NCBI GenBank assembly: GCA_963664935.2 | Contig: CAXXSE010000001.1 | Span: forward strand, 369,267-433,266 | Reading direction: 5' to 3' | Source of the DNA: G963664935 sp963664935 | GTDB taxonomy: Bacteria > Pseudomonadota > Gammaproteobacteria > Methylococcales > G963664935 | Length of the DNA: 64,000 nt | Part shown: positions 15,918 through 25,458 of the stretch, piece by piece | Position numbering within the stretch: position 1 is the stretch's first letter | Layout: every line of letters starts with the position of its first letter | Notes under the pieces: model-generated | The model's database searches: none | What the model was told of the DNA's origin: nothing | What the model saw: the letters and a program-made list of their open reading frames with translations, nothing else | Program-made: the position numbers and the translations under genes

Positions 15918-18528
15918 CAGCGAATTATTCGAATCGCACAATCCTATACCAGCATTTAAAACCCTCCTTGGGCAAAACCGAAAGGATCAGGCCGATCTGT
16001 TTAAATTAGGCACACCGGTACTCGATCTCCTTAAAGCCCGCTCTGATTTTATTGATAAATTGTTAATTGGGTGCTGGGAAAATTTTCTGAACCCGAATGA
16101 GTGCCGGTTAGCATTGATAGCAGCAGGCGGGTATGGACGGAGAGAGCTACATCCTCACTCCGATGTCGATATTTTAGTGCTCCTTGATTCTCAAAATCCC
16201 AGTGTGTATCAAAATGCGTTAGAAGGCTTTTTTACATTTCTTTGGGATATAGGATTAAATATCGGGCATGCGGTATTTACCGTCGACGAATGTGCAAAAG
16301 AAGCAGAACATGATCAGGCTAATATAACGAGACTTATGGAGAGTCGTCTTATCACCGGATCGCCCAATCTTTTTGATGAAATGAAAGCCCGGACCGCGCC
16401 TGATCGAATCTGGCCATCCGGCGAGTTTTTCCACGCCAAAATGACTGAGCAGCAGGTTCGATATAAAAAATACAATGATACCGCTTACAACCTAGAGCCA
16501 AATGTCAAAGAAGGGCCTGGAGGGCTACGCGATATCCAACTGATTGCCTGGGTCATAAAAAGGCATTACAACTCGCCGACGCTATACGAATTGGTAAAGC
16601 ACGGGTGTCTGACCAAATCCGAATATGCGGAATTCATGAAGAGTCAGAAATACTTATGGAAAGTCAGGTTTGCGTTACACAGTATCAGCGTGCGCGTCGA
16701 AGATCGATTGTTGTTTGACCACCAAGTGGCTGTAGCGAAACTCCTTGGATACCGGGAAACCAAGGAAAACAAAGCCGTAGAAAATTTTATGCAGCATTAT
16801 TTTCGTACCGTAACGCGCATAGAAAGACTTAGCGAGATGTTGTTGCAATTGTTTAAAGAAGTATTTTTAAAAGAAAAAGAAGACTGTGAAGTCATCCCAA
16901 TAAACAATCAATTTCATTCGTTATGTGATTATATTGGTGTCACCCATAACAATGTCTTTTTGGAAAACCCTTTAGCATTATTTGAATTATTTTTGTTACT
17001 TCAGCGGGAGCCCCGGCTAAAGGGTGTTCGGGCATCGACCATTCGCCTTATACGACAATCCCAGCATCTTATCAATAATGAATTCCGCAACAACCGAGAA
17101 GCGAACCAGCTGTTTCTAGAAATATTAAAGCAACCCGGGGGCGTTACCCACCAACTCCGCCGAATGAACCGGTATGGACTGCTTTCGGCTTATTTCACCG
17201 CTTTCGCGCACATCGTCGGCCGTATGCAGTACGATTTGTTTCACGTCTACACAGTCGATGAGCATACACTCTTTTTGGTTCAAAACTTATGCCAATTTGC
17301 ATTGGAAGAACACAATAACGAAATGCCATTCTGCAAGAATATTTTTTTGTTGACGCCGAAACCGGAGTTGTTATATCTAGGGGGACTATTACACGATATC
17401 GGAAAAGGGCGAGGAGGTGATCATTCCATGATTGGAGAGAAAATCGCCACCGACTTCTGCGAACAACATGGATTACCGGCAACCGAAACCCGTTTGGTCA
17501 GCTGGCTGGTTCGAAACCATCTTCTCATGTCAATGACCGCCCAACGCAAGGACATCCAAGATCCCAATGTCGTGCACGAATTTGCTTTGAAAGTGGGTAA
17601 CCTGGAATACCTCAATTATCTCTACCTTTTAACTGTCGCGGATATTCGCGCGACTAACCCCAAACTTTGGAATTCGTGGATCGATTCGTTACTTAAGGAA
17701 TTGTATTTGGAAACCCATCGAGCGTTCCGCCGCGGTCTTGACAATCCACTCGAACAAAAAGAAAGAATAAAAGAATCTCAGCGGGAAGCGCGCAAGGCGC
17801 TCCATACACTGGGGCTACCCACCAAGGATGTAAAACGGGTGTGGCGTACGATCAGCGAAGATTACTTTCAGCGCCACTCCGCCGATGAAAGCGTTTGGCA
17901 TACTCTTGCTATTGCGTCTTGTGAACCTTACGATTTGCCGTTGGTATTGCTACGCCCGCAAAGTCAGCATGGTACCGCTGAAGTATTTTTGTACGCTAAA
18001 GACGGACCATTCATTTTTTCACAAAGCACCGCCATTCTCGACCAGCTTGGACTCACCATCCTGGACGCTCGCATTATAACGTCCAACAATGGCTACGTAC
18101 TTAATAGTTATCAGATCCTGGAACAATCGGGAGACCCGATCAGAGAGATGGGTCGCAAACAGGGTATCTGCAACAAACTGCGCAAAGGCATGAAAAATCC
18201 GGCGGATAGGCTGGAGAACGCTGTCAGAAGAACTCCCCGCGTCATTAAACATTTCCCGATTCCCACCCAAGTGATATATCGCGACGATCCCCAAGGTAGA
18301 TACACGATACTGGAACTTTTCGCCACCGATAGACCGGGGTTGTTATCTAAAATCGGACAGGCCTTCGACCAAGTCGGAATCCGATTGGGCCGGGCCAAAA
18401 TAACCACTATAGGAAGCCGGGTGGAAGACATTTTTTACATTACCGACAAACTGGATAAACCGTTGCAACCGGGCGGAGCAAAAGAGATTTTGAGCGATAT
18501 TATTATTGCGATTGTTGGGAAGAATTAA
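15889..18528 (+). CDS. glnD: GlnD, PII uridylyltransferase / uridylyl-removing enzyme
   Basis: The start MSQNTILPISSELFESHN at 15889 follows a purine-rich GAAGAAGAAA and yields 879 residues, the usual length. Domains in order: nucleotidyltransferase (GG at 80-81, SDVDIL with D92 and D94), linker helices, HD phosphohydrolase (LLHDIGKGRGGDHSMIG), and two carboxy-terminal ACT domains (last one YTILELFATDRPGLLSKIGQ) that sense glutamine. It uridylylates PII when nitrogen is scarce and removes UMP when glutamine is plentiful. The map-glnD order is common in gammaproteobacteria. Confidence 0.96.
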   Translation: MSQNTILPISSELFESHNPIPAFKTLLGQNRKDQADLFKLGTPVLDLLKARSDFIDKLLIGCWENFLNPNECRLALIAAGGYGRRELHPHSDVDILVLLDSQNPSVYQNALEGFFTFLWDIGLNIGHAVFTVDECAKEAEHDQANITRLMESRLITGSPNLFDEMKARTAPDRIWPSGEFFHAKMTEQQVRYKKYNDTAYNLEPNVKEGPGGLRDIQLIAWVIKRHYNSPTLYELVKHGCLTKSEYAEFMKSQKYLWKVRFALHSISVRVEDRLLFDHQVAVAKLLGYRETKENKAVENFMQHYFRTVTRIERLSEMLLQLFKEVFLKEKEDCEVIPINNQFHSLCDYIGVTHNNVFLENPLALFELFLLLQREPRLKGVRASTIRLIRQSQHLINNEFRNNREANQLFLEILKQPGGVTHQLRRMNRYGLLSAYFTAFAHIVGRMQYDLFHVYTVDEHTLFLVQNLCQFALEEHNNEMPFCKNIFLLTPKPELLYLGGLLHDIGKGRGGDHSMIGEKIATDFCEQHGLPATETRLVSWLVRNHLLMSMTAQRKDIQDPNVVHEFALKVGNLEYLNYLYLLTVADIRATNPKLWNSWIDSLLKELYLETHRAFRRGLDNPLEQKERIKESQREARKALHTLGLPTKDVKRVWRTISEDYFQRHSADESVWHTLAIASCEPYDLPLVLLRPQSQHGTAEVFLYAKDGPFIFSQSTAILDQLGLTILDARIITSNNGYVLNSYQILEQSGDPIREMGRKQGICNKLRKGMKNPADRLENAVRRTPRVIKHFPIPTQVIYRDDPQGRYTILELFATDRPGLLSKIGQAFDQVGIRLGRAKITTIGSRVEDIFYITDKLDKPLQPGGAKEILSDIIIAIVGKN

Positions 18529-18599
18529 GGGGGAGTACCTTATCGTCAAGTTTGTTTAACGCCGTTATCGATCATTTAGGCCTTCTAAATTCGGCATTG

Positions 18600-18945
18600 T
18601 TAGGCAAATATAGCTTCTAATTCTCCGTTCCATTTGAGCATTAAAAGGAGGACTGAATATTTAAGCATTTCCTGGCTTTTGCTATAGCACTTAGACTTTC
18701 GGCATAATCGGGCAAGAAAGTGTCTAAATAAGCTGTTATAGCCTTCTACCGTATAGGTTTCAGCTTTGGATTGTGTATGTAATTCAGTCGGGATAAACTT
18801 TTCATAAGGGCTCCAATAGTCGCTCATCACACCTTTTATGTGGGTGGTTTTGATGGCGTCCCATAATGCGCGCCCGGTTTCCGTGTCGCGGGAGCCCACA
18901 ACGCACGAGAGAAAGCGCTTTCCATGTCGATAAACAGCAATCCAG
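18600..18945 (-). pseudogene. Truncated IS1-family transposase
   Basis: The minus-strand frame encodes the carboxy-terminal part of an IS1-type DDE transposase: IWIAVYRHGKRFLSCVVGSR, VMSDYWSPYEKFIP (second catalytic aspartate), TYTVEGYNSLFRHFLARLCR (glutamate and histidine) and YSKSQEMLKYSVLLL. The amino-terminal helix-turn-helix half is missing. The open frame continues to 19067 only because it reads antisense through the adjoining PIN gene. The junction with the PIN remnant is near 18940, so the two broken genes abut. Confidence 0.8.
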
Positions 18946-19314
18946 ATTAATATGGGGAGGTGTACTCCGCCAATTGCTTGATCTGGACTGGACCGGAACG
19001 GTCGGGCGATGTTATTCACCAGCAGCGTCCTTCTTGATGAACTGGCCGATGTGATGGAACGCGGCAAATTCAGTGCAATGCTGGCATCTCAAGGCATTAC
19101 TCCGACCTTTCTAATGCAGCGTTATGGGATATTGACCAAGCTGGTGAAACCCCAATCGATTGAGCGTACCGTGCTCATCGATTCCGATGACGATGTGGTC
19201 ATTGCCACGGCACTGGCCGCTCAAGCCGATATTATCGCTACAGGCGATAGTGATTTATTGGTACCGCATCCCTATCAAGGGATACAAATTCTCAATGCCG
19301 CCGATGCGTTATAG
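18940..19314 (+). pseudogene. PIN-domain toxin remnant, 5'-truncated and frameshifted
   Basis: The frame starts abruptly with LIWGGVLRQLLDLDWTGTVG, the second helix region of COG1569-type PIN proteins, and lacks the first strand with the leading aspartate. Near 19005 the frame shifts by -1 and continues TSSVLLDELADVMERGKFSA to IDSDDDVVIATALAAQADI and IIATGDSDLL, the rest of the PIN fold. It would have been an RNase toxin. Truncation by the IS1 fragment plus the frameshift make it dead. No antitoxin gene is seen beside it. Confidence 0.75.
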
Positions 19315-19396
19315 TATGTACAAAGCAGGATGGGTAGAGGATGAGGTGGTTAAAAGGGGTTAGAGAATAGTCAAGACGGTTGGCATGACATCCTGC

Positions 19397-19473
19397 CTGG
19401 ATTTTTCACTATCGAGCTTGGCAAAAAATCCGTCACCTTTTTTAATACGTGAACCTTATGCGAATAAAGAAGC
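19397..19473. repeat. Dispersed repeat R1, copy 1
   Basis: The segment contains TGGATTTTTCACTATCGAGC and TGAACCTTATGCGAATAAAG. Closely similar sequence occurs at 39315-39425 and, in part, at 40595-40653. All three lie beside toxin-antitoxin genes or fragments. No protein is encoded. Confidence 0.7.
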
Positions 19474-19593
19474 GTTGGAGGAGACAATCGTGTAGTCGTA
19501 TGCAAAAAATGTTGATAATGCATCGTCAATTCGTGTCCAGACAGCGTGTTTAGATCCGATCGTTCGGGGTAAAATCCGACAAAACAGTTTCCT

Positions 19594-19825
19594 TTATACC
19601 GGTTCACTTACCCAATTCTCTAATTTCAACCCATCAACACGCTCAAACTCATGCGTATTATTCGTCAACAAGACCATATTTAATGACAGCGCAATGGAAG
19701 CAATCTGAATATTATAAGGTCCTATGGGCGTTCCTTGTTTATGTAACGCATCACAAACCTGAGCCGCTTTTATGGCGAAATTTCTTTTATCCTTATAGCC
19801 AGCCGGAGAAAAGTCCGTGAAGTGG
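19594..19825 (-). pseudogene. Carboxy-terminal fragment of a VapC-type PIN toxin
   Basis: Minus-strand reading gives KAAQVCDALHKQGTPIGPYN, IQIASIALSLNMVLLTNNTH and EFERVDGLKLENW before a TAA at 19594. This is the last third of a VapC (the QGTPIG...DxxIAA and TNNTxEFxRVxGLxxExW motifs). In the IQIA segment the usual aspartate is replaced by asparagine, so an acidic active-site residue is also lost. The amino-terminal part is missing and no vapB is present. Confidence 0.65.
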
Positions 19826-20153
19826 AATCAATATAATCTCATACTGCATTAGTAGACCTGACCCCGATTTTTTAGGGATCATGTCACTTGCTTTGCTATA
19901 CTTTACCGGCTTAACTTTTAGCATTGCTTAGACCCAACTGCATTGAATTTTAAGATTTTCGCTCGCTAAATTGGCGAGGTGATTAATAATACAATAAAGA
20001 AAGTAACTTGACCCCTTTTTTTATCAAGTCGCAGCATGAATCCACCATCTGCTTTAAAAGGGCGAACCTAGACACAATTGTATAGCATATAAAGGGACAA
20101 GATGTTTGGATCAAACGGTAACTTTTACTTTAGACATCACGAAATAACCGAAC
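19826..20153. other. Intergenic stretch with transposase-end scraps
   Basis: No gene is seen. Short phrases such as GACCTGACCCCGATTTTTTA (19856) and TTGACCCCTTTTTTTATCAA (20009) resemble the flanks of REP-associated transposases, which also appear at 20881, 38938 and near 3030. Confidence 0.4.
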
Positions 20154-20378
20154 ATGAATTTTCAAGTTAGCATTACCATGGAACCTGGCAAGCGCGGCGG
20201 GAGGCCATGCATCCGGGGACTTAGGATCACCGTTTACGACGTGTTGGGATATTTAGCATCTGGGATGACTACAGAGGAAATCCTTGATGATTTTCCCGAG
20301 TTAGAAACGGATGATATTAAGGCGTGCTTGAGTTTTGCTGCTGACCGAGAGCGACATATTGAGTCTCTCAAGACCTAA
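20154..20378 (+). CDS. DUF433 domain antitoxin-like protein
   Basis: The 74-residue protein has the DUF433 signature KRGGRPCIRGLRITVYDVLG, a helix-turn-helix (ASGMTTEEILDDFPELETDD) and the IKACLSFAADRE helix. DUF433 proteins are usually encoded just before a DUF5615 PIN-like partner and are regarded as antitoxins. That partner starts here at the TAA of this gene with a one-base overlap, but is broken. The gene itself is intact. Confidence 0.88.
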   Translation: MNFQVSITMEPGKRGGRPCIRGLRITVYDVLGYLASGMTTEEILDDFPELETDDIKACLSFAADRERHIESLKT

Positions 20379-20706
20379 TGAAGTTGTTGCTGGATGAAAA
20401 TCTCTCCCGTCGCTTGGTGCCGTTTTTGCTAAATGACTATCCAGAAAGTACTCAAGTCGTCCTATTGGGCATGGAGCGATCCGGTGATCGGGAGGGGAAT
20501 ATGCAAAAACAAACGGGTTTGTCATCGTAACCCGAGATTCAGATTATTATGATTTGAGTACAATCCATGGTCAACCGCCGAAGATTGTATGGCTTCGAAC
20601 GGGTAACCAGACAAAATCAGCGACATTGTCCGCGTTAGTAGATCATCAAGAGGCTATTGAGGATGCGCTAATCATCGCAGGAAAAGCCTATATCGAAGTT
20701 TACTGA
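20378..20706 (+). pseudogene. DUF5615 PIN-like toxin, frameshifted by a 4-base deletion
   Basis: The frame opens MKLLLDENLSRRLVPFL (PIN-like first aspartate) and runs to RSGDRE near 20490, then goes out of frame. A different frame carries the expected rest: EYAKTNGFVIVTRDSDYYDL, PPKIVWLRTGN and DHQEAIEDALI to the TGA at 20706. Comparison with the family pattern DREIWEYA suggests that four bases (ATTT) were lost after the GAG codon. The gap is consistent with a total of 329 bp. The toxin is probably inactive, leaving its DUF433 partner an orphan. Confidence 0.82.
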
Positions 20707-21193
20707 ACTGTCAGTATGAATAACATTTAATGAATTCATAATTTTTTAAACGGGTATTTTTTTACACATGATTCTATTTTTAGAAGGGACAGGATACGAT
20801 AGACTATTTATTCTCAATTCGGGACCTGGTCGTAGGTTTCTAGGTTTTAAGGCGATAAACAGTATTGTGAAGCAAGTGTCTTGACCCCCTTTTTGTGACT
20901 TGACCACCTTTTGATCCCTTTTCATACAAATCACCAACAAGCCGTTAAAATTTCGGCCCAACCGCCCGATAGCTTCGAAAATCGGTTATTCGAACATTTT
21001 TATTACGAAGACAACAGCTATCCGGCAAAAGTTAGAAAAAGTAGATATGAGGAAATCCATTGAAATCTCCTGAAAAATAGGAAAATTAACCCGCCTTCTT
21101 GTTCAAACAAAAAGTACCAATGGCGCAATGATTTGTCAATCACTATCTGGAACAGGATTTTTTGGCTCATTGTGAGGTCTTTTTCCCTAATCA
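20707..21193. other. Gene-poor stretch
   Basis: I see no intact gene. It includes TTGACCCCCTTTTTGTGACT (20881), a transposase-flank-like phrase. A short open plus-strand frame near 20930-21063 (SFENRLFEHFYYEDNSYPAK) looks protein-like but matches no family I recognise. Confidence 0.35.
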
Positions 21194-21445
21194 CTACAAG
21201 GATTTTGCCAAATTTAGTCGTTTTGGAAGGTGAAGACCAAAGAGGATGCTCGGATCAAGACTGACCCGGATTGAAGTGATTGTGGTGGGTACGGAATAGG
21301 CTATTGTGGATAGATAGAACGCCAGGCGCAGTGAGCGAGGCGGTACCCTGGTGGATAAACCAAGATAGGCAAGGATCTTAACGATCTCTGTGGGTTCTTC
21401 GATAGCGGCAATAAAAAATCGGGGACAGGTTTTCTGATACCACAT
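21194..21445 (-). pseudogene. Decayed carboxy-terminal remnant of an IS91-like transposase
   Basis: The minus-strand frame includes CPRFFIAAIEEPTEIVKILA and YLGLSTRVPPRS, which resembles the conserved zinc-finger-and-tail end of IS91-type transposases (CPxCGGxMRxIAxIExPxxIxxILxHLGL...PPRSPA). Part of the first cysteine segment is missing. No other part of the transposase is recognised nearby. Recognition is by motif only. Confidence 0.5.
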
Positions 21446-21574
21446 TATCGATCTTTATAATCTCCGCCACAAAAATGATCGGAAAATCTGGCTTTTCAAG
21501 GTCATCCACAGTAGATCAGCATGTTCTTGAGCATAATCCTTGCATATCTAGATTAATAATCCATAATTACAAGG

Positions 21575-22741
21575 ATGATAGAGCGGAATTTTACATATCT
21601 AGTTCAAGAACGACTGGCTCAGTTTCCTGCAGTTAGCCTACTCGGGCCAAGGCAGGTCGGTAAAACCACGCTCGCTAAAAAACTGGGCGTCAATATTGAT
21701 TGCATCTATCTTGATCTGGAGAATCCGCAAGATCTGGAGAAACTAGATGACCCACGCGGTTATTTATTAATGCACCGTGGCAAGTTGATTATTCTGGATG
21801 AAGTGCAACGGCTGCCCGGTCTGTTTCAGGTGTTACGTGGACTGATTGACGAAGGAATTGAAGCAGGGATCACTGCCGGGCAGTTTTTATTGCTGGGTTC
21901 CGCGTCCATGGAATTACTGCGGCAGTCTAGTGAAAGCCTGGCGGGCCGCATTGCTTATCTGGAATTGACACCATTCAATATCATGGAAATAAATTCCGCT
22001 CAACTCCAGCAATTGTGGATACGGGGAGGGTTTCCCCGAAGTTTTCTGGCAACGGATGACCAGCAAAGCGCAATCTGGCGAGGTCACTTTATTCAAACCT
22101 ATCTTGAACGGGATATCCCTCAACTTGGCCCAAGAATACCCGCGGAAACCTTGCGACGCTTCTGGACTATGCTCGCTCATTCGCAAGGTTCGCCTTTTAA
22201 CGCAGCCAAGATCGCGAAGAGTTTATCCGTTGACGGAAAAACCATTACCAAGTACCTCGACCTCATGGTTGATTTACTGCTGGCTCGGCGCTTACAACCC
22301 TATCATGCCAACGTCAACAAACGCCTGGTAAAATCCCCCAAAGTGTATTTGCGCGATAGTGGCTTGTTACATACATTGTTACGTCTTGATGATCGTGAAG
22401 ATGTCCTGGGTCATCCCATTAGCGGTGCAAGTTGGGAAGGATATGTTATTGAGAACCTTACCCGTGCGGCGCCGGAACGTACACAGGTCAGCTATTACCG
22501 AACATCGGCGGGTGCGGAAATTGATTTAGTCCTGGATCTGGGTAGCAAACATGGCGTCTGGGTGGTTGAAATCAAACACAGTGTGGCGCCTAAAATCAGT
22601 AAAGGGTTTCAGATCTCAATGGATGACATTCAACCAAGTAAAGCGTTTGTCGTTTATGCAGGTGATGAACGTTATCCAAAAAGAGAGAATATTGAAGCCA
22701 TTGGGCTGATTGAACTCTGCCTTATGTTACAAAGGTTATGA
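21575..22741 (+). CDS. DUF4143-type AAA ATPase, intact
   Basis: The 388-residue protein has Walker A (LLGPRQVGKTTLAKKLG, residues 20-37), Walker B (KLIILDEVQRLPGLFQ), sensor (LLLGSASMELLRQSSESLAG), a winged-helix middle (AKIAKSLSVDGKTITKYLDL) and a carboxy-terminal DUF4143 nuclease-like domain (YYRTSAGAEIDLVLDLG, then WVVEIKHS). The acidic D and E-x-K in that domain follow the PD-(D/E)xK pattern. Biological role is not established for the family. The paralogue at 4805-5961 is frameshifted, so this may be the only working copy here. Confidence 0.9.
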   Translation: MIERNFTYLVQERLAQFPAVSLLGPRQVGKTTLAKKLGVNIDCIYLDLENPQDLEKLDDPRGYLLMHRGKLIILDEVQRLPGLFQVLRGLIDEGIEAGITAGQFLLLGSASMELLRQSSESLAGRIAYLELTPFNIMEINSAQLQQLWIRGGFPRSFLATDDQQSAIWRGHFIQTYLERDIPQLGPRIPAETLRRFWTMLAHSQGSPFNAAKIAKSLSVDGKTITKYLDLMVDLLLARRLQPYHANVNKRLVKSPKVYLRDSGLLHTLLRLDDREDVLGHPISGASWEGYVIENLTRAAPERTQVSYYRTSAGAEIDLVLDLGSKHGVWVVEIKHSVAPKISKGFQISMDDIQPSKAFVVYAGDERYPKRENIEAIGLIELCLMLQRL

Positions 22742-22881
22742 GTCTGCTTGGGGTAAGTTTATGAACCCCAACAAAAAACGACGGCAAGCCTTTTCTCCTT
22801 CTTTAGGATTCCTTCCTAACTCGCGGTATAGATCATGGAGTCACCATCACGTCTTGGTTTCCGAGCGCGTAACAGTGTTAA

Positions 22882-24267
22882 TCAGAAATCAACCTGACCC
22901 CGTACCTGGAAGATTTCGGGATTGATATTCGTTCCACCGTCCACATCCACGAAAATGTAATTGGCCATGAATCGAATACTGGGTGTTGCATACCAATTTA
23001 ATCCAAATGTCCAATTTTTCTCCCGTCCTCCGTCCCGTCCTCCTCTAGCCACCAGACCATCGTTTAAGTCAAGATAACTGAAACGGCTCGCCACTTCGAA
23101 GGCGCCTATTCCGCCTTTTCCGACAATGCCGTTTGGCTGAACTCGGCCGAAAGCACCTGTTTTAGCGGAATAGTTGCGCGACTCACCGGTCACAAACCAG
23201 CTGGTGTAGGCATACCACCCGTCGAAATCGGCGTCGATCCCTCCCACGGTATCGATATCGTAATCCGCCCTTATATATTCACCCTGAGCCGAGAAAGGTC
23301 CCCAAACTCCCGCTAATTCGGCGCCGTACCGGGTAACATTACCTTCGAATTTGGTTCCAGCGGCTGGTGAGGTGAAAAGCGTCGCCGAAACCAGTCTTGC
23401 ATCCGCGATATGTGATTCCGGACGGGATCTCACACGAAAACTCGTGCCAGCCCCAAGACTTTCTTTTAATTCCCGGTATTCGATGGCGCCACCGATGTGT
23501 AAAACCCGTGTTTTTTCGGCGATTGGAGCTATAGTCAGTCGGCCAACGCCACCATATACCTCATCGATACCACCGCCGGGACCACCGTCTATGCCCTCAC
23601 CGAAAATACCGGCCGCTGCAGTCCAACCACCGTCAAATAGTTTGCCGTGGCTATTCACGGCGAAACCCAAATTACGGCCCGGAGCAAAAGCTTCCACCGG
23701 CAAAGCGCGTTCCATAAAAGTAATGTATTTTGAACTGGTTAGTTGTTCCAAGGCAAAGGCTTCTTTAAAGTGCCCGATTGTAGTATCCAAAGGAAAGCCA
23801 ATAATATCCTCCAGTCCAGTGTATTTAATATAAGCGTCATTTACACTGGCTGAGTCTCCGGCAAAATCATATTGGCCTTTAAAATGCCAATCGTTCCAAA
23901 CCGTCCCAGCCATAAATAATCGCGCGCGGCGAATTTCCGTACCGTCGCCAAGAATTCCTTCGTCGTCGCTATACCAAGCACCATCAACCTGAACTCGGCC
24001 CCCAACCTGCGCCTTAAAATCGCCGTCTTTGGTTTTGAATTTGAGGGCGCCCTTATCTAGACTGACAGTTACTTCGTTCACGTCTTTCTTCTCCTCTTCC
24101 TTGGAGCCCAACAACAATTTATCGTACTGTGCCTGGTTGATCGCACCGTTTTCCAGCAATACATCCAACAACATTTTATTGGTCATAGCTCCGTATGAAT
24201 TTCCCGTCGTTATGGCAGCACCAAGCAATACGCATAATTGAAACATTCGCCGTATATTAAGTTGCAT
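22882..24267 (-). CDS. OprO/OprP-type phosphate-selective porin
   Basis: The 461-residue protein has a signal peptide (MFQLCVLLGAAITTGNSYG). A periplasmic helical segment follows (LLENGAINQAQYDKLL, KEEEKKD), then a long beta-rich barrel beginning LKFKTKDGDFKAQVGGRVQV and ending in aromatic VRGQVDF. These features fit the OprP/OprO porin family of the outer membrane, which often transports phosphate or polyphosphate. Substrate cannot be told from the sequence. It lies 11 bases after lpxB in the same direction, an unusual pairing. Confidence 0.88.
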   Translation of the reverse strand: MQLNIRRMFQLCVLLGAAITTGNSYGAMTNKMLLDVLLENGAINQAQYDKLLLGSKEEEKKDVNEVTVSLDKGALKFKTKDGDFKAQVGGRVQVDGAWYSDDEGILGDGTEIRRARLFMAGTVWNDWHFKGQYDFAGDSASVNDAYIKYTGLEDIIGFPLDTTIGHFKEAFALEQLTSSKYITFMERALPVEAFAPGRNLGFAVNSHGKLFDGGWTAAAGIFGEGIDGGPGGGIDEVYGGVGRLTIAPIAEKTRVLHIGGAIEYRELKESLGAGTSFRVRSRPESHIADARLVSATLFTSPAAGTKFEGNVTRYGAELAGVWGPFSAQGEYIRADYDIDTVGGIDADFDGWYAYTSWFVTGESRNYSAKTGAFGRVQPNGIVGKGGIGAFEVASRFSYLDLNDGLVARGGRDGGREKNWTFGLNWYATPSIRFMANYIFVDVDGGTNINPEIFQVRGQVDF

Positions 24268-24278
24268 AAAATCCTCTA

Positions 24279-25424
24279 TTAATTATTAAGCATTTCGGCT
24301 GCCAAAGCCGCTATATTCCTCGTCCCCCCGCCTTTCCCCAGCTGCTTTTTAACGCTTCGCAACTCATCGCGAATGCTTTTGGCATAACCTGTATCCAACA
24401 ATATCAGCTCCATCTCCAAAGCTAATTTTTTCGGCTGGGCATCGTACTGGATAAACTCCTTGACGATCTGTTTGCCCGCTAAAATATTGGGGAGACCAAT
24501 AAAAGGAATTTTGATCAAAAACTTTCCAATGATATAGGTCAACGATGTCACTTTGTAGGTAATCGCCATCGGTATACCAAGCAGCGCGGCTTCCAAAGCC
24601 GCGGTTCCCGAAGCAATCATAATCGCATCACAGCATTGCATGACATCATAAGTTTGCCCTTTGACAACGGGCGCGCGGACACCCTTGGATTCTAAAAACC
24701 CGGTCGTTGCCTCATCGGTCATTGAAGGCGCTTGAGACAAGATGAACTGTACCTTATCACATCGGAGTTGTAGGATTTTTGCCGCATCCAGCATTACCGG
24801 CAATAATCGATCGATTTCATTGCCGCGACTGCCGGGGAACAATCCTACGACAGGAATCGACGGGTCCAACCCGAACCGTTCGCATGCGGTTTTTCGGGTC
24901 AAACCGGTATGGACTCGATCAACCAAGGGATGGCCGACGTAGCGAACCGGAATGCCATGTTCCTGATAAAACGATTCTTCGAAGGGAAAAATCACCGCCA
25001 TCATGTCAACGACTTCACCGTATTTCTTTACACGGCCCGGGCGCCAAGCCCAAATCTGGGGGCTGACGTAAAATAACACCTTAATCCCACAGGCTTTTGC
25101 CTTGCGAGCTAATTTGAAGTTAAATTCCTTATAATCGACGCAAATCAAAAGATCCGGCTGTTCTTCGCAAGCCACTCTCCGCATCAAGTTGAGCGCCCGT
25201 TTGATTTCCCCGTAGTGCTTTAGGATTTCGCTGATTCCAATAACGGCGATATTCGTGGAGTCATAACGAACGTCAACCCCTGCTTCAATCATATGATGAC
25301 CACCCATTCCGATGGCGCGAATATCCGGCAGGAGTTTTTTTAACTCAAGGAAGATATTGGCTGCATAACGATCACCGGAAGCTTCTCCAGCCACCAGCAT
25401 GACGAGTGGCGCCTGTTGATTCAA
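24279..25424 (-). CDS. lpxB: Lipid-A-disaccharide synthase
   Basis: The 381-residue GT19 enzyme joins UDP-2,3-diacylglucosamine and lipid X into the lipid A disaccharide at the inner membrane. Motifs include MLVAGEASGDRYAANIF at the start, MGGHHMIEAGVDV, YVSPQIWAWRPGRVKKY and LFPGSRGNEI. It is the last lipid A gene of the lpxA-Gfo/Idh-lpxB set, 34 bp after the middle gene. No lesion is seen. Confidence 0.95.
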   Translation of the reverse strand: MNQQAPLVMLVAGEASGDRYAANIFLELKKLLPDIRAIGMGGHHMIEAGVDVRYDSTNIAVIGISEILKHYGEIKRALNLMRRVACEEQPDLLICVDYKEFNFKLARKAKACGIKVLFYVSPQIWAWRPGRVKKYGEVVDMMAVIFPFEESFYQEHGIPVRYVGHPLVDRVHTGLTRKTACERFGLDPSIPVVGLFPGSRGNEIDRLLPVMLDAAKILQLRCDKVQFILSQAPSMTDEATTGFLESKGVRAPVVKGQTYDVMQCCDAIMIASGTAALEAALLGIPMAITYKVTSLTYIIGKFLIKIPFIGLPNILAGKQIVKEFIQYDAQPKKLALEMELILLDTGYAKSIRDELRSVKKQLGKGGGTRNIAALAAEMLNN

Positions 25425-25458
25425 TTCCTTTTACCTATTCAAGAACTTGAACAAGTAC

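Noticed and set aside
18600..19067. 155-residue transposase as an intact gene
   Set aside because: The first ~40 codons are antisense to the PIN remnant; only the tail belongs to IS1.
19371..19607. 78-codon minus-strand open frame as a gene
   Set aside because: It mainly covers repeat R1 copy 1 on the reverse strand and recurs in part wherever R1 occurs.
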